Source of the DNA: Verrucomicrobiaceae bacterium
GTDB lineage: Bacteria > Verrucomicrobiota > Verrucomicrobiia > Verrucomicrobiales > Verrucomicrobiaceae
DNA: 43,088 nt
Direction: 5' to 3'
Assembly (NCBI GenBank): GCA_027487315.1
Contig: JAIYDW010000118.1
Location: 1 to 43,088, forward strand
Of the stretch, positions 1 to 7,637 are shown piece after piece. The number at the start of each line of letters is the position of its first letter. The first letter of the stretch is position 1. The notes beneath the pieces were generated by a model. The model saw only the letters and a list, made by a program, of their open reading frames with translations, was not told the DNA's origin and searched no databases. The translations under genes and the position numbers were made by a program.

Positions 1-189
1 GACCACGAAGCCGCTCGCAAGCGCAACCCCACAGGGGATCCCACCATCGACGTCATCCAGGAAGAGGTCGACCCTATCCTCGACAAAATCAGCGAAGAAG
101 GCCTCCACTCCCTCACCGAAGACGAACGCCGCACCCTCGAACGCGCCAGCCGCCTGATCTCAAACCCAGGCCGCCCTCCTCGTCGCTAA
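1..189 (+). CDS. C-terminal end of a rhomboid-family intramembrane serine protease (5' truncated)
   Basis: The frame is open from base 1 and stops at TAA 187-189, giving the last 62 residues of a protein that begins before the window. The segment VDPILDKISEEGLHSLTEDE followed by RRTLERASR matches the short cytoplasmic tail seen after the membrane domain in many rhomboid proteases of Bacteroidota and Verrucomicrobiota (DUF6576 type: an LDKI-x-EG-x-xSLT-x-EE helix pair). The catalytic Ser/His helices lie upstream of the window, so the assignment rests on this tail alone. The stop codon falls inside the left arm of the foldback element at 185-362. The gene converges on hisH. Confidence 0.6.
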   Translation, partial: DHEAARKRNPTGDPTIDVIQEEVDPILDKISEEGLHSLTEDERRTLERASRLISNPGRPPRR

Positions 190-362
190 GCCTAGAAACG
201 GAAATGGAAAGGGATGAAGATGGCGTCGTGCTTGGTTTCACAAGGCTTTCCGGTTCGCTGCGGTTGCATCGATTAGGTGATGCCACCCGAGAAGCGGGAA
301 GCCTCGTGGAGCCAATGACGGCGGCAGATTCGCCCTCAGCCATTTCCGTTTTTAGGCTAAGC
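185..362. repeat. 178-bp foldback element (near-complete imperfect palindrome)
   Basis: The outer arms 185-207 and 340-362 are inverted copies with 21 of 23 positions matching. The similarity continues inwards: the stretch from about TTGGTTTCACAAGGCTTTCC on the left pairs with its counterpart on the right at roughly three positions in four, down to GCATC 266-270 and GATGC 279-283 around an 8-nt apex. Several mismatches are T against C, which would be G-U pairs in RNA. The element fills the space between two convergent genes, overlaps the rhomboid stop codon and ends 3 bp before the hisH stop. No convincing protein is encoded. It could be a MITE-like insertion, a structured RNA or a bidirectional 3' end signal. 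Confidence 0.75.
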
Positions 363-365
363 CCT

Positions 366-1022
366 TCAGTTCGACCGAGCCATTCGGTCAGCCAAGATCT
401 CGACCGCATTCTTCAACAGCAGTAGCCCAAGCTCCTGACTCTTCTCCGGGTGGAACTGCACCGCCATCAGGTTCTGGCGCGCAATCCCCGCCGCAAACGT
501 CACCCCATAGTCCGTGTGACACAGCGCCTCCGCCTTGTCAGCCACATCCGGATAATACGAGTGCACAAAATACAAATGCGCCGGGTTCGGCAACCCTCGC
601 CACCACTCCGCATGCTCCTCCGACCATCGCACCTGATTCCACCCCATGTGCGGAATCTTGAGCCCTTCCCCCGGCAAAAACTTCTTCACCTTACCTGCCG
701 CCACCCCAAGTCCTTCCACTCCCGGACACTCCTCACTGCTCTCAAATAGCAACTGATAGCCCAAACAAATCCCCACGTACGGCCGATCCGCCTCCAACCA
801 CTGCTTCAACGGCAACCACAATCCGCGCTCCTTCAATATCCGCACACTATCCCCAAACGCTCCCTGCCCCGGAAACACCAGCACATCCGTCCGGTCAAAA
901 TCCGCAGGCTCCACCACCAACTGAGCCTCCCGCCCAATCGTCGCAAACGCATTCAGCACACTCTGCAAATTGCCGGCACCGTAGTCCAGCACCCCCAATC
1001 GTATCGCCCCGCCTTCCCTCAC
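366..1022 (-). CDS. hisH: imidazole glycerol phosphate synthase, glutamine amidotransferase subunit HisH
   Basis: This is the class I glutamine amidotransferase subunit of the histidine pathway. It releases ammonia from glutamine for the HisF cyclase, giving imidazole glycerol phosphate and AICAR. The 218-residue protein starts with the typical LGVLDYGAGNLQSV strand. It has the nucleophile Cys86 in GICLGYQ and the other triad residues His191 and Glu193 in VQFHPEKS. Length fits the family (about 200-215). The start is a GTG whose last bases overlap the hisB stop (GTGA, 4 bp), so the two are translationally coupled. hisA and hisF do not follow; the gene ends next to the foldback element. Confidence 0.95.
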   Translation of the reverse strand: MREGGAIRLGVLDYGAGNLQSVLNAFATIGREAQLVVEPADFDRTDVLVFPGQGAFGDSVRILKERGLWLPLKQWLEADRPYVGICLGYQLLFESSEECPGVEGLGVAAGKVKKFLPGEGLKIPHMGWNQVRWSEEHAEWWRGLPNPAHLYFVHSYYPDVADKAEALCHTDYGVTFAAGIARQNLMAVQFHPEKSQELGLLLLKNAVEILADRMARSN

Positions 1023-1615
1023 AGCACCTCCTTCGTGCTCGGTATCCCAGACACCCGAGGATCAATCCGAGTCGCCATGTCCAATGACCGGGCCAATCCC
1101 TTAAAAACCGCCTCCGCCATGTGATGCCCGTCGCGCCCCCGCAGAATGTCCACATGCAGGTTCGCCAGCACCGCTCCCGCAAACGCCCGCAAAAACTCCT
1201 CCACCAGTGTGAAATTAAACCGCCCCCCAATCGACTCCACCCGCTCCGGTCCCTCATACACCAGCAGCGCACGCCCGCTCAAATCCAGCGCTACCCGCGC
1301 CAGCGTCTCATCCATCGGCAGCAAGCACCACCCATAACGAGTGATCCCCGCCTTGTTCCCCAAGGCCGCCCGAAACGCCTGCCCCAGCACAATCCCCGTG
1401 TCCTCCACCGTGTGATGAAAATCCACCTCAATGTCGCCCACCGTCTTCACCGTCAAATCAAACAACCCATGCTTCGCAAACAACGTCAGCATGTGATCAA
1501 AAAACGGCACCCCGGTGTCGATCGTTGACTTCCCTGTCCCATCAACAACGAGTTCAATGTCAATGGTCGTCTCCGCCGTGCGGCGATGAATAGTGGCTTG
1601 TCGGGGTTCCAGCAT
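1019..1615 (-). CDS. hisB: imidazoleglycerol-phosphate dehydratase
   Basis: HisB removes water from imidazole glycerol phosphate to give imidazole acetol phosphate in histidine synthesis; it is a cytosolic manganese enzyme. The 198-residue protein is the monofunctional form, without a phosphatase domain. The metal-binding signatures are all visible: FFDHMLTLFAKHG near residue 40, DFHHTVEDTGI near 70 and DGHHMAEAVFKGLARSLD near 165. It starts with ATG at 1615 and overlaps hisH by 4 bp, forming a two-gene operon read on the - strand. The 154-bp gap up to the divergent tRNA-Leu should hold its promoter; no attenuator or leader peptide is evident there. Confidence 0.95.
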   Translation of the reverse strand: MLEPRQATIHRRTAETTIDIELVVDGTGKSTIDTGVPFFDHMLTLFAKHGLFDLTVKTVGDIEVDFHHTVEDTGIVLGQAFRAALGNKAGITRYGWCLLPMDETLARVALDLSGRALLVYEGPERVESIGGRFNFTLVEEFLRAFAGAVLANLHVDILRGRDGHHMAEAVFKGLARSLDMATRIDPRVSGIPSTKEVL

Positions 1616-1769
1616 CCCGCCACTAAACCCGAATTCACCCCTCTCGGCAAATGGCTAATTCACCCCGCTCACTCCCCGGCACAATCCCATCCCCTCATCG
1701 AAAAAAGTCCTCTTTTCCGGTTGAGAAACCCCGATTCAGGGTGAAACTCCGCTCCCGTTATCCAGAAAT

Positions 1770-1854
1770 GCTCGCGTGGCGGAATTGGTAGACGCGTATG
1801 ATTCAGGTTCATATGAGTAATATCGTGGAGGTTCGAGTCCTCTCGCGAGCACCA
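1770..1854 (+). tRNA. tRNA-Leu (anticodon CAG)
   Basis: The acceptor stem GCTCGCG (1770-1776) pairs with CGCGAGC (1844-1850). The anticodon stem TATGA/TCATA holds the loop TTCAGGT with anticodon CAG. The T arm reads GGTTCGAGTCC. A long variable arm is present, as expected for leucine tRNA. Discriminator A is at 1851 and CCA is encoded at 1852-1854. Confidence 0.96.
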
Positions 1855-1864
1855 TCAAACGATG

Positions 1865-1892
1865 CACCGCCCACAAGGCGGTGTTTCTTTTT
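1865..1892 (+). terminator. intrinsic terminator after tRNA-Leu
   Basis: CACCGCC (1865-1871) and GGCGGTG (1877-1883) form a 7-bp perfect stem with a 5-nt loop, followed by TTTCTTTTT. It lies 11 nt beyond the tRNA 3' end and ends transcription before the methyltransferase gene. Confidence 0.85.
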
Positions 1893-1925
1893 AGCCGCGA
1901 CCCTCGTTACCTCTTCCACTCACTC

Positions 1926-2612
1926 ATGCAGGACGCCGGATTTGTCAGACAAGCCTTTGCAGGAATCGCACGCCGCTACGTCCTCGCCAATCACGTCCTC
2001 AGCTTCGGCATCGACGTCCTCTGGCGCCGCGATACCGCTCGCCTCATCGCCAATCACCACCCCAAAGACCTCCTCGACCTCGCCACCGGCAGCGGCGACC
2101 TCATGCACACCATCCAGTCGCACTGCCCCGAAACCGCCATCATCGGCGCCGATTTCTCCGTCCCCATGATGCGCGAGGCTCAACGCCGCGACCTCCTCCC
2201 CCTCATCGCCGCCGACGGCATGAACCTCCCCTTCAACGACGCCTCTTTCGACGCCCTCACCGTCGCCTTCGGCCTCCGCAACATGGCCTCCTGGCCCGTC
2301 GCCCTCCACGAGATGGCCCGCGTCCTCCGCCCCGGCGGACGCCTCTTCATCCTCGACTTCTCCATCCCCTCCTTCCCCGGCATCCGCCAACTCTATCTCT
2401 TCTACCTCAAGCGCATCATGCCCCGCATCGCCGGCTGGATCACTGGCCAACGCGAAGCCTACGAATACCTCTGCGGCTCCATCGAACGCTTCCCCTCCGG
2501 CCAAGCCATGGAAAAACTCGTCACCGACCACGGCTTCACCACCTGCCAAACCCGCCCCCTCACCTTCGGCATCGCCGCCCTCTACATCGCAGAAAAATCT
2601 GCCAACCCTTGA
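1926..2612 (+). CDS. menG: UbiE/MenG-family quinone methyltransferase
   Basis: This class I SAM-dependent methyltransferase acts late in quinone synthesis, adding the ring C-methyl group to demethylmenaquinone or the ubiquinone precursor. The start MQDAGFVRQAFAGIARRYVL is the family signature. Motif I, LLDLATGSGDL, is at residues 49-59, VAFGLRNM near 120 and a VLRPGGRLFILDFS strand near 135. Residues 187-200 hold the C-terminal cap. An in-frame ATG at 1881 lies inside the tRNA-Leu terminator, so the start at 1926 (228 residues) is preferred. Verrucomicrobiota generally use menaquinone, hence the symbol; the sequence alone does not separate menG from ubiE. Confidence 0.88.
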   Translation: MQDAGFVRQAFAGIARRYVLANHVLSFGIDVLWRRDTARLIANHHPKDLLDLATGSGDLMHTIQSHCPETAIIGADFSVPMMREAQRRDLLPLIAADGMNLPFNDASFDALTVAFGLRNMASWPVALHEMARVLRPGGRLFILDFSIPSFPGIRQLYLFYLKRIMPRIAGWITGQREAYEYLCGSIERFPSGQAMEKLVTDHGFTTCQTRPLTFGIAALYIAEKSANP

Positions 2613-2627
2613 TCCATAAAAAAGGGG

Positions 2628-2699
2628 TGGCAGGGGGGAGAATTGAACTCCCGACCCAGGGCTTATGAGTCCCTTGCTCTACCACTGAGCTACCCTGCC
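2628..2699 (-). tRNA. tRNA with CAU anticodon (elongator Met or lysidine-type Ile2)
   Basis: Read on the - strand, the acceptor stem GGCAGGG pairs with CCCTGCC, T8-A9 follow, the D arm is AGCTCAGTGGTAGAGC, the anticodon loop is CTCATAA and the T arm holds AGTTCAATTCT. The G1-C72 pair rules out initiator tRNA. Whether it is elongator Met or Ile with C34 changed to lysidine cannot be settled by eye. CCA is not encoded. The base of the anticodon stem has an A-G mismatch (31/39). Confidence 0.9.
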
Positions 2700-2844
2700 G
2701 TTCCCTCCCATTCGAAGAATTTTCGCTTGAAGGGCCACCAAAATAGTCCGCTTCATCCTCCTGTCAAGCAGCGTGGACACCTCTCCTCACCAAAATCCCC
2801 ATGACAAACTCCCCTCCCCGCCTCCGTTCTTAACCTCCGCCCGC

Positions 2845-3348
2845 ATGAGACCCCACATCCTCACCTCCATCAGACTCCTGCTCACCGCCCTCCTCGACCT
2901 GAGCCTCTCGTCGTGCGCCAGCCCCGGCTTCCAACGCGCTTGGAAACAAGCCGCTACCGCCTCCCAGAACGACCCCGTATGTGGCCAATGGCAGGGCACA
3001 TGGCAAAGCGAGGCCAACCAACACCACGGCAACCTCCGCTGCGTCGTCACCCCTCCCAAATCCCCCGGCCAACCCCACCAGTTCCACTACCACGCCACCT
3101 GGATGCGCTTCCTCAGCGGCGCCTATCGCGCCCAACACTCCGTCACCCCGGCAGGCCAGTCCACCTGGACGCTCGCCGGCCAGCACCAAATGCCCTCTTG
3201 GGCCGGTGACCTCTACACCTACCAAGGCCAACTCTCCCCCACCAGCTTCAACGCCACCTACAAGTGCGCACTCGATCACGGCACCTTCACCCTCTCCAGA
3301 CCCCTCCCCTCCAAGAAGAAACTTGCCAAAACCCCACATTCCCCCTAG
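2845..3348 (+). CDS. small predicted lipoprotein of unknown function
   Basis: The 167-residue protein opens with a basic start, a hydrophobic stretch and the lipobox LSSC (Cys near residue 23), so it should be a lipid-anchored envelope protein. The mature part holds DPVCGQWQGTWQSE and later HYHATWMRFLSGAY, resembling a small beta-rich domain that appears in hypothetical lipoproteins; I do not recognise a named family. An in-frame ATG exists at 2773 but adds a polar, proline-rich stretch in front of the signal, so ATG 2845 is chosen. It is followed after 9 bp by the cytochrome gene and could share its mRNA. Confidence 0.7.
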   Translation: MRPHILTSIRLLLTALLDLSLSSCASPGFQRAWKQAATASQNDPVCGQWQGTWQSEANQHHGNLRCVVTPPKSPGQPHQFHYHATWMRFLSGAYRAQHSVTPAGQSTWTLAGQHQMPSWAGDLYTYQGQLSPTSFNATYKCALDHGTFTLSRPLPSKKKLAKTPHSP

Positions 3349-3357
3349 AAACGCGCC

Positions 3358-3927
3358 ATGCCTCGTCGCCCATTCGCCCTCTCTCTCTTCGTCGCCTCAT
3401 CCTGCCTCGCCACAACCGCCTCCGCCGTTGACTTCAAGTCCCAGGTCTTCCCCATCCTCAATCAAAAATGCGCCGAATGCCACAGCGTCGCCAAAGACAA
3501 AATCAAAGGCAAATTCGCCATCGATCGCATCGATGACATGAAGAAACACGTCAAAGCCGGCGAACCCACCAAAAGCACTCTCGTCTACACCGTCACCCTC
3601 CCCGACGACGACGAGGAAGTCATGCCCCCAAAAGGCAAAAACCGCCTCACCCCGGCCGAAGTCACCCTCCTCAAATCCTGGATCCAGGAAGGCGCCAACT
3701 TTGAAGCCGGAGCCGCCCCCACCGCCGCTCCCGCCACCCCAGCCCCCGCCGCCGGCGGTGTCCTTTCCTGGACCAACACCGAAGGCAAAGCCATCCAAGC
3801 CTCCTTCGAAGGCATGCAGGGCGCCGATGTCGTCCTCAAAACCGCCGACGGCACCCGCCACGCCTTCCCCCTCACCAAACTCTCCCCCGAAAGCCAAGCC
3901 CAAGCCAAAAAACTCGCTGGCCAATAA
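3358..3927 (+). CDS. exported single-heme c-type cytochrome with SHD1-like C-terminal domain
   Basis: The 189-residue protein has a signal peptide ending near ASAVDF, then a planctomycete-type cytochrome c domain (PSCyt1 type) with the heme motif C38-A-E-C41-H42 and a downstream EVMPPKGK in which Met is a likely axial ligand. A Pro/Ala linker (about residues 120-137) leads to SWTNTEGKAIQASFEG and FPLTKLSPESQAQAKK, which match the SLA1-homology-1-like module found in exported proteins of this phylum. It probably works in the periplasm as an electron carrier or an anchor for extracellular enzymes. It is only 17 bp before the acetylesterase gene, suggesting one transcription unit. Confidence 0.85.
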   Translation: MPRRPFALSLFVASSCLATTASAVDFKSQVFPILNQKCAECHSVAKDKIKGKFAIDRIDDMKKHVKAGEPTKSTLVYTVTLPDDDEEVMPPKGKNRLTPAEVTLLKSWIQEGANFEAGAAPTAAPATPAPAAGGVLSWTNTEGKAIQASFEGMQGADVVLKTADGTRHAFPLTKLSPESQAQAKKLAGQ

Positions 3928-3944
3928 CTCACTCTCTCCCAACC

Positions 3945-5498
3945 ATGCAACGCATCCTCCTCCCGGCCCTCCTCCTTAGCCTCGCCCTTTCCTCACAGGC
4001 CGAATTGAAGCTCCCCGCCATCATTGGCGACAACATGGTGCTCCAGCAAAAACACGCCAATCCCATCTGGGGCTGGGATACCCCGGGCACCAAGGTGACA
4101 GTCTCCTTCGCCGGCCAATCCAAATCCGCTGAAGCCGGCTCCGATGGCAAATGGTCTGTCACCCTCGATCCCGTCCCCGCGAACGCCCAGCCCGCCAAAA
4201 TCACCATCCAAGGCTCCTCCACCCGCGATCTCTCCAACGTGCTCGTCGGCGAAGTCTGGCTCTGCTCGGGCCAGTCCAACATGCAGTGGACCGTCAGTTC
4301 CTCCTGGGACTCCGACCTCGAAATCGCCACGGCCAAATTCCCCAACATTCGCCTCATCTCCGTCCCTCAAGTCGGCACCCAGGAACCCCAAAACGACTTC
4401 AAAGGCTCCTGGCAGCCCTGCTCCCCTGCCACCGTCGGCGACTTCAGCGCCGTCGGCTTCTTCTACGGCCGCGTCCTCCACCAAATGCTCGACGTCCCCA
4501 TCGGCCTCATCGACAACGCCTGGGGCGGCAGCGCTGCCGAAGCCTGGGTCCGCCGTGACCTCCTCGAAACGAACCCCCATTTCAAAACCCTCATGGACGG
4601 TTGGGTCGTCAAAGAAAAAGACCTCTCCTCCGCCGAAGCCCAAGCCAAATACGACACCGCCCTCGCCTCCTGGAAAGCCAAGGCCGCCGAAGCCAAAGCC
4701 GCCGGCAAACCCTTCACCGCTCGCGCTCCCCAAGGCCCCCAGCAAATCCTCACCGGTCAGCACCGCCCCGGCAACCTCTACAACGGCGTCCTCCTCCCCC
4801 TAATCGGCTACGGCATCAAAGGCACCATCTGGTATCAAGGCGAGTCCAACGCCGAACGCGCCGCCGAATACGCCCACCTCTTCCCCTTCATGATCGAACA
4901 CTGGCGCAAAGAATGGAAACAAGGCGACTTCCCCTTCTACTGGGTCCAACTCGCCGACTTCAAAGCCGAAGTCCCAACCCCTAGCGACAGCGCCTGGGCC
5001 GAACTCCGCGAAAGCCAAACCAAAACCCAGCACGCCATCAAAAACGGCGGCCAGGCCGTCATCATCGACCTCGGCGAAGCCAATGACATCCACCCCAAAA
5101 ACAAACGCGACGTCGCCGAGCGCCTCGCCCGCCTCGCCATCGCCCACGACTACGGCATCAAAATCCCCTATCGCAGCCCCGAGTTCAAATCCATCGCCAT
5201 CAAAGGCCCCAAAGTCACTGTCACACTCGACACCTTTGGCAGCGCTCTCCGCTCCGTCGACACCACCGAAATCAAAGGCTTCGCCATCTGCGGTGAAGAC
5301 CACAAATGGGTCTGGGCAGACGCCCTCATCACCGGCCCGGATCAAATCACCGTCGGCCACCCCACCATCACCAAACCCGTCGCCGTCCGCTACGCCTGGG
5401 CTGACAATCCCGTCTGCAACCTCTACTCCAAAGACGGCCTCCCCGTCACCCCCTTCCGCTCCGACGACTTCCCCCAATCTCTTCCTGCGAAGCCCTAA
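3945..5498 (+). CDS. exported sialate O-acetylesterase-like carbohydrate esterase
   Basis: The family (SGNH-type, SASA domain) removes O-acetyl groups from sialic acids or plant glycans outside the cytoplasm. The 517-residue protein has a clear signal peptide (cleavage near SSQAEL) and the nucleophile Ser111 in WLCSGQSNMQW. GTIWYQGESNAERA near residue 293 is the oxyanion/Asn block, and the Asp-x-x-His pair lies in NDIHPKNK near 380. Residues 20-95 form the usual N-terminal beta domain. It follows the small cytochrome closely and ends in a 4-bp convergent overlap with ispE. Substrate is not predictable; plant hemicellulose esters are as likely as sialic acid. Confidence 0.92.
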   Translation: MQRILLPALLLSLALSSQAELKLPAIIGDNMVLQQKHANPIWGWDTPGTKVTVSFAGQSKSAEAGSDGKWSVTLDPVPANAQPAKITIQGSSTRDLSNVLVGEVWLCSGQSNMQWTVSSSWDSDLEIATAKFPNIRLISVPQVGTQEPQNDFKGSWQPCSPATVGDFSAVGFFYGRVLHQMLDVPIGLIDNAWGGSAAEAWVRRDLLETNPHFKTLMDGWVVKEKDLSSAEAQAKYDTALASWKAKAAEAKAAGKPFTARAPQGPQQILTGQHRPGNLYNGVLLPLIGYGIKGTIWYQGESNAERAAEYAHLFPFMIEHWRKEWKQGDFPFYWVQLADFKAEVPTPSDSAWAELRESQTKTQHAIKNGGQAVIIDLGEANDIHPKNKRDVAERLARLAIAHDYGIKIPYRSPEFKSIAIKGPKVTVTLDTFGSALRSVDTTEIKGFAICGEDHKWVWADALITGPDQITVGHPTITKPVAVRYAWADNPVCNLYSKDGLPVTPFRSDDFPQSLPAKP

Positions 5499-6340
5499 CC
5501 CGCTCGCACCACCTGCACCCAGGCGCTCTCACCCACATACCCCCGCACCCGCTCAGCCAGGATCTCACCATCGACGCCATCCTTCGTGATCGCAAACATC
5601 GTCGAACCCGATCCCGACATCAAAGCCCCACGGCACTCCCCTTGCCTCAACAGCCAAGTCTTCAAACTCGGTAACAGCAGATACTTCTCAAAAACGGGCC
5701 GCTCCAGATCATTCACCAGCTCCCCCCAGGGCGTGATTTGCGGCGCATACAGCACCCCAGGCATCTCCTGACTGTCCCGCCAGCGCTGATAAGCCCAAGG
5801 CGTCGCCACCGGAAACGGCGGCTTGATCAGCACCATCGTGATCGGCCCCGGTGACACCACCGGCACCACCCGCTCCCCTCGCCCCGTCCCATCCGCAGCC
5901 GCCTCCTCCAGCGCAAAAAACGCCACATCCGCTCCGATGCCGCCCGCCATCTCCACCAACGCCTCCTGACTCAAAAGCCCGCCCGTCAGCTCATTCGCTC
6001 CTCGCAGCACCACCGCCGCATTGCCACTCCCCCCTCCCAATCCCGCCCCAGCCGGCACCCGCTTCTCCAAATCAATCTCCCACGCCCCCTTCACCCCCGT
6101 CCGCTCCTGAAACAACCGCAGCGCCTTCGCCACCAGATTCGTGCCATCCGTCGGCACCGTCGGATCACTGCACCGAATCTTCAACGAATCCCCCGCGCTC
6201 CTCATCCGGATCGTCACCTCATCCCCCAGCGACAACCGCAGCATCCTCGTCGCCACTTCATGAAATCCATCCTCCCGCCTCCCAAGCACCCTCAACCAAA
6301 GATTGATCTTGGCCGGAGAAAATAACGTCACCTCTTTCAT
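5495..6340 (-). CDS. ispE: 4-diphosphocytidyl-2-C-methyl-D-erythritol kinase
   Basis: IspE phosphorylates CDP-methylerythritol in the MEP pathway of isoprenoid synthesis. The 281-residue GHMP kinase starts MKEVTLFSPAKINLWLRV, with catalytic Lys11. The ATP-binding glycine-rich loop VPAGAGLGGGSGNAA lies at 95-109. Catalytic Asp138 is in GADVAFF, and the C-terminal GHMP motif is MSGSGSTMFAI. Length is normal. It starts 54 bp downstream of the pgeF-like stop on the same strand, so the two may be co-transcribed; its 3' end overlaps the acetylesterase by 4 bp tail to tail. Confidence 0.95.
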   Translation of the reverse strand: MKEVTLFSPAKINLWLRVLGRREDGFHEVATRMLRLSLGDEVTIRMRSAGDSLKIRCSDPTVPTDGTNLVAKALRLFQERTGVKGAWEIDLEKRVPAGAGLGGGSGNAAVVLRGANELTGGLLSQEALVEMAGGIGADVAFFALEEAAADGTGRGERVVPVVSPGPITMVLIKPPFPVATPWAYQRWRDSQEMPGVLYAPQITPWGELVNDLERPVFEKYLLLPSLKTWLLRQGECRGALMSGSGSTMFAITKDGVDGEILAERVRGYVGESAWVQVVRAG

Positions 6341-6393
6341 AATGGATTCCGCATGGGAGCCTTAACTCGACCTCAAAGCAAGCTCACTCCCTC

Positions 6394-7062
6394 TCATCGC
6401 CTCCCCAATAACGCCAGCATCCGCCCGGTCCTCCCTTTCTCCATTCGATACGAGTAAAACCGCCCCAAATCACTTGCCGTGCACGTCCCATCGTCCCGGA
6501 TCCGATCCGCCGGCACTCCCGCTCGTTCCGCATCCGCCCGGATCATCGCCGCAAAATCCACCTCATAACTCGGCGGTCGAATGCACGGCCCCAGCCTCAC
6601 CTGCATCCGCCCCGGATCCGCGCCATGCTCCCTCACCATCAACTCAATCGCCGCCCCCACAATGTTCAACTCACTCCCCTTCTTCCCCGAGTGCACCAAC
6701 CCCAAACTCCCCACCGCCTCATCCGCCAAAAAAACCGCGCAACAGTCCGCCACATAAATCCCCATCACCTTCCCCCGCACATTCGAAATCAACCCATCCA
6801 CCTCCGGATTCACCACCCCCTCAGCCATCCCCTCGTGCACCACCGCCACCCCACACCCATGCACCTGCTCAGCCAAAACCAAACTCCCCATCCCAAACCC
6901 CATCTCCTCCAGTTGCCCCTCATGCGCCACGCTCAACCTCGCGATCACTTCTCCCCTCTCCCCATCCACATCCACCTCCGGTTGCCTCAAAATGAACCGA
7001 TGCACCACCCCGTCCATCGCATCAAATTCATCATAGCCTAGCCAGGTCCGCTCATCATTCAT
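6394..7062 (-). CDS. pgeF: PgeF/YfiH (LACC1) family purine nucleoside phosphorylase / laccase-domain protein
   Basis: Members bind zinc and cleave purine nucleosides or guard peptidoglycan precursors against wrong amino acids. The 222-residue protein retains the expected zinc ligands: His in EQVHGCGV, Cys in VADCCAV and His in LVHSGKKG. LGPCIRPPSYEVD matches the conserved GPCI-x-YEV block. The usual VHAGWRG is VHSGKKG here, which alters the residues after the ligand His. It starts at ATG 7062 and is followed by ispE. The marR terminator stands just upstream, so the promoter must lie in 7063-7132. Confidence 0.85.
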   Translation of the reverse strand: MNDERTWLGYDEFDAMDGVVHRFILRQPEVDVDGERGEVIARLSVAHEGQLEEMGFGMGSLVLAEQVHGCGVAVVHEGMAEGVVNPEVDGLISNVRGKVMGIYVADCCAVFLADEAVGSLGLVHSGKKGSELNIVGAAIELMVREHGADPGRMQVRLGPCIRPPSYEVDFAAMIRADAERAGVPADRIRDDGTCTASDLGRFYSYRMEKGRTGRMLALLGRR

Positions 7063-7075
7063 TCCCCATCCTCAA

Positions 7076-7109
7076 AGAAAAAGGCGCGCCGGTCAACCCA
7101 GCGCGCCTT
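7076..7109 (-). terminator. intrinsic terminator of marR
   Basis: AAGGCGCGC (7081-7089) and GCGCGCCTT (7101-7109) are perfect inverted copies around an 11-nt loop. Read on the - strand, the stem is followed by TTTTTCTTT, so it ends transcription from marR. On the + strand the trailing T run is weaker. Confidence 0.85.
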
Positions 7110-7132
7110 TCAAAAATTTTGCCTCCGCTGGC

Positions 7133-7579
7133 TTAGCGACCCGCCACCATTCCGTTCTGCCCGGAGTAGCTCGACATGAAGCTCGCCACGTCATCGGACT
7201 CCGTCTCAGTCATCGCATCCGCAATCCGGTTTTGCAGCTCCGTCCGCAGACGACCCACCAGATCCACACCCTTCGACGTGATCCGAACCATCACCTTGCG
7301 GCGATCATCAATCGCGTGTGTCCGCTCCATGTATCCCAGCTTCTCCAGCCGATCCACCAGCCCGGTCGCCGCCGCCGTCGAATGCCCCATCTTCCGGGCA
7401 ATGTCGGTCATGGTGATTTCGCGTGACGTTGCCAAAAAGCCGAGAAGGAAAAACTGGGCAAACGAAATGTTATCCCGGTTCAGCTCCTTCGACAGATCGA
7501 GCAGGAACTCCCGCTGGCTGAACAGAATGAAGTCTGCCAGCTTGGCGTGGTCCTGTTGGTTTTCTATGTTTCCAGTCAT
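7133..7579 (-). CDS. MarR-family transcriptional regulator
   Basis: The 148-residue protein has the layout of a winged-helix MarR repressor. A helical dimerisation start (LADFILFSQREFLLDLSKEL) is followed by the DNA-binding helices in ITMTDIARKMGHSTAAATGLVDRLEKLGYMERT. The wing holds DDRRKVMVRITSKG, and a C-terminal dimer helix follows. The Asp-Asp-Arg-Arg wing is highly typical. Ligand and targets are unknown. No obvious efflux or catabolic operon adjoins it, so it may act at a distance or on itself; a possible control region lies upstream at 7613-7637. It ends at its own terminator and is monocistronic. Confidence 0.93.
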   Translation of the reverse strand: MTGNIENQQDHAKLADFILFSQREFLLDLSKELNRDNISFAQFFLLGFLATSREITMTDIARKMGHSTAAATGLVDRLEKLGYMERTHAIDDRRKVMVRITSKGVDLVGRLRTELQNRIADAMTETESDDVASFMSSYSGQNGMVAGR

Positions 7580-7612
7580 GGCTTTGAGGGGGTCGTTGGT
7601 AGCTTGGGAGTG

Positions 7613-7637
7613 ATTAAATGCCTTACACTTGTGTCAA
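7613..7637 (-). promoter_or_regulatory. possible marR promoter/operator
   Basis: On the - strand a perfect TTGACA (7637-7632) precedes TTTAAT (7618-7613). The spacer is only 13 bp, shorter than ideal. The same site overlaps the imperfect palindrome TTACACTTGTGTCAA (7624-7637 region), the kind of AT-rich dyad MarR proteins bind for self-repression. The rest of the 231-bp gap 7580-7810 is AT-rich with no gene or clear terminator for glnS. Confidence 0.35.

Noticed and set aside
185-362. The foldback element as a very long attC site
   Set aside because: Its ends lack the GTTRRRY/RYYYAAC boxes and pair as one continuous stem without the expected unpaired spacers.
204-425. Short frames on both strands inside the foldback element
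   Set aside because: Two mirrored frames are expected from any long palindrome. Neither has a ribosome site or known domain, and one runs into hisH.
1881-1925. Upstream start for the UbiE/MenG methyltransferase
   Set aside because: The ATG at 1881 lies in the stem of the tRNA-Leu terminator and adds residues absent from the family's normal start.
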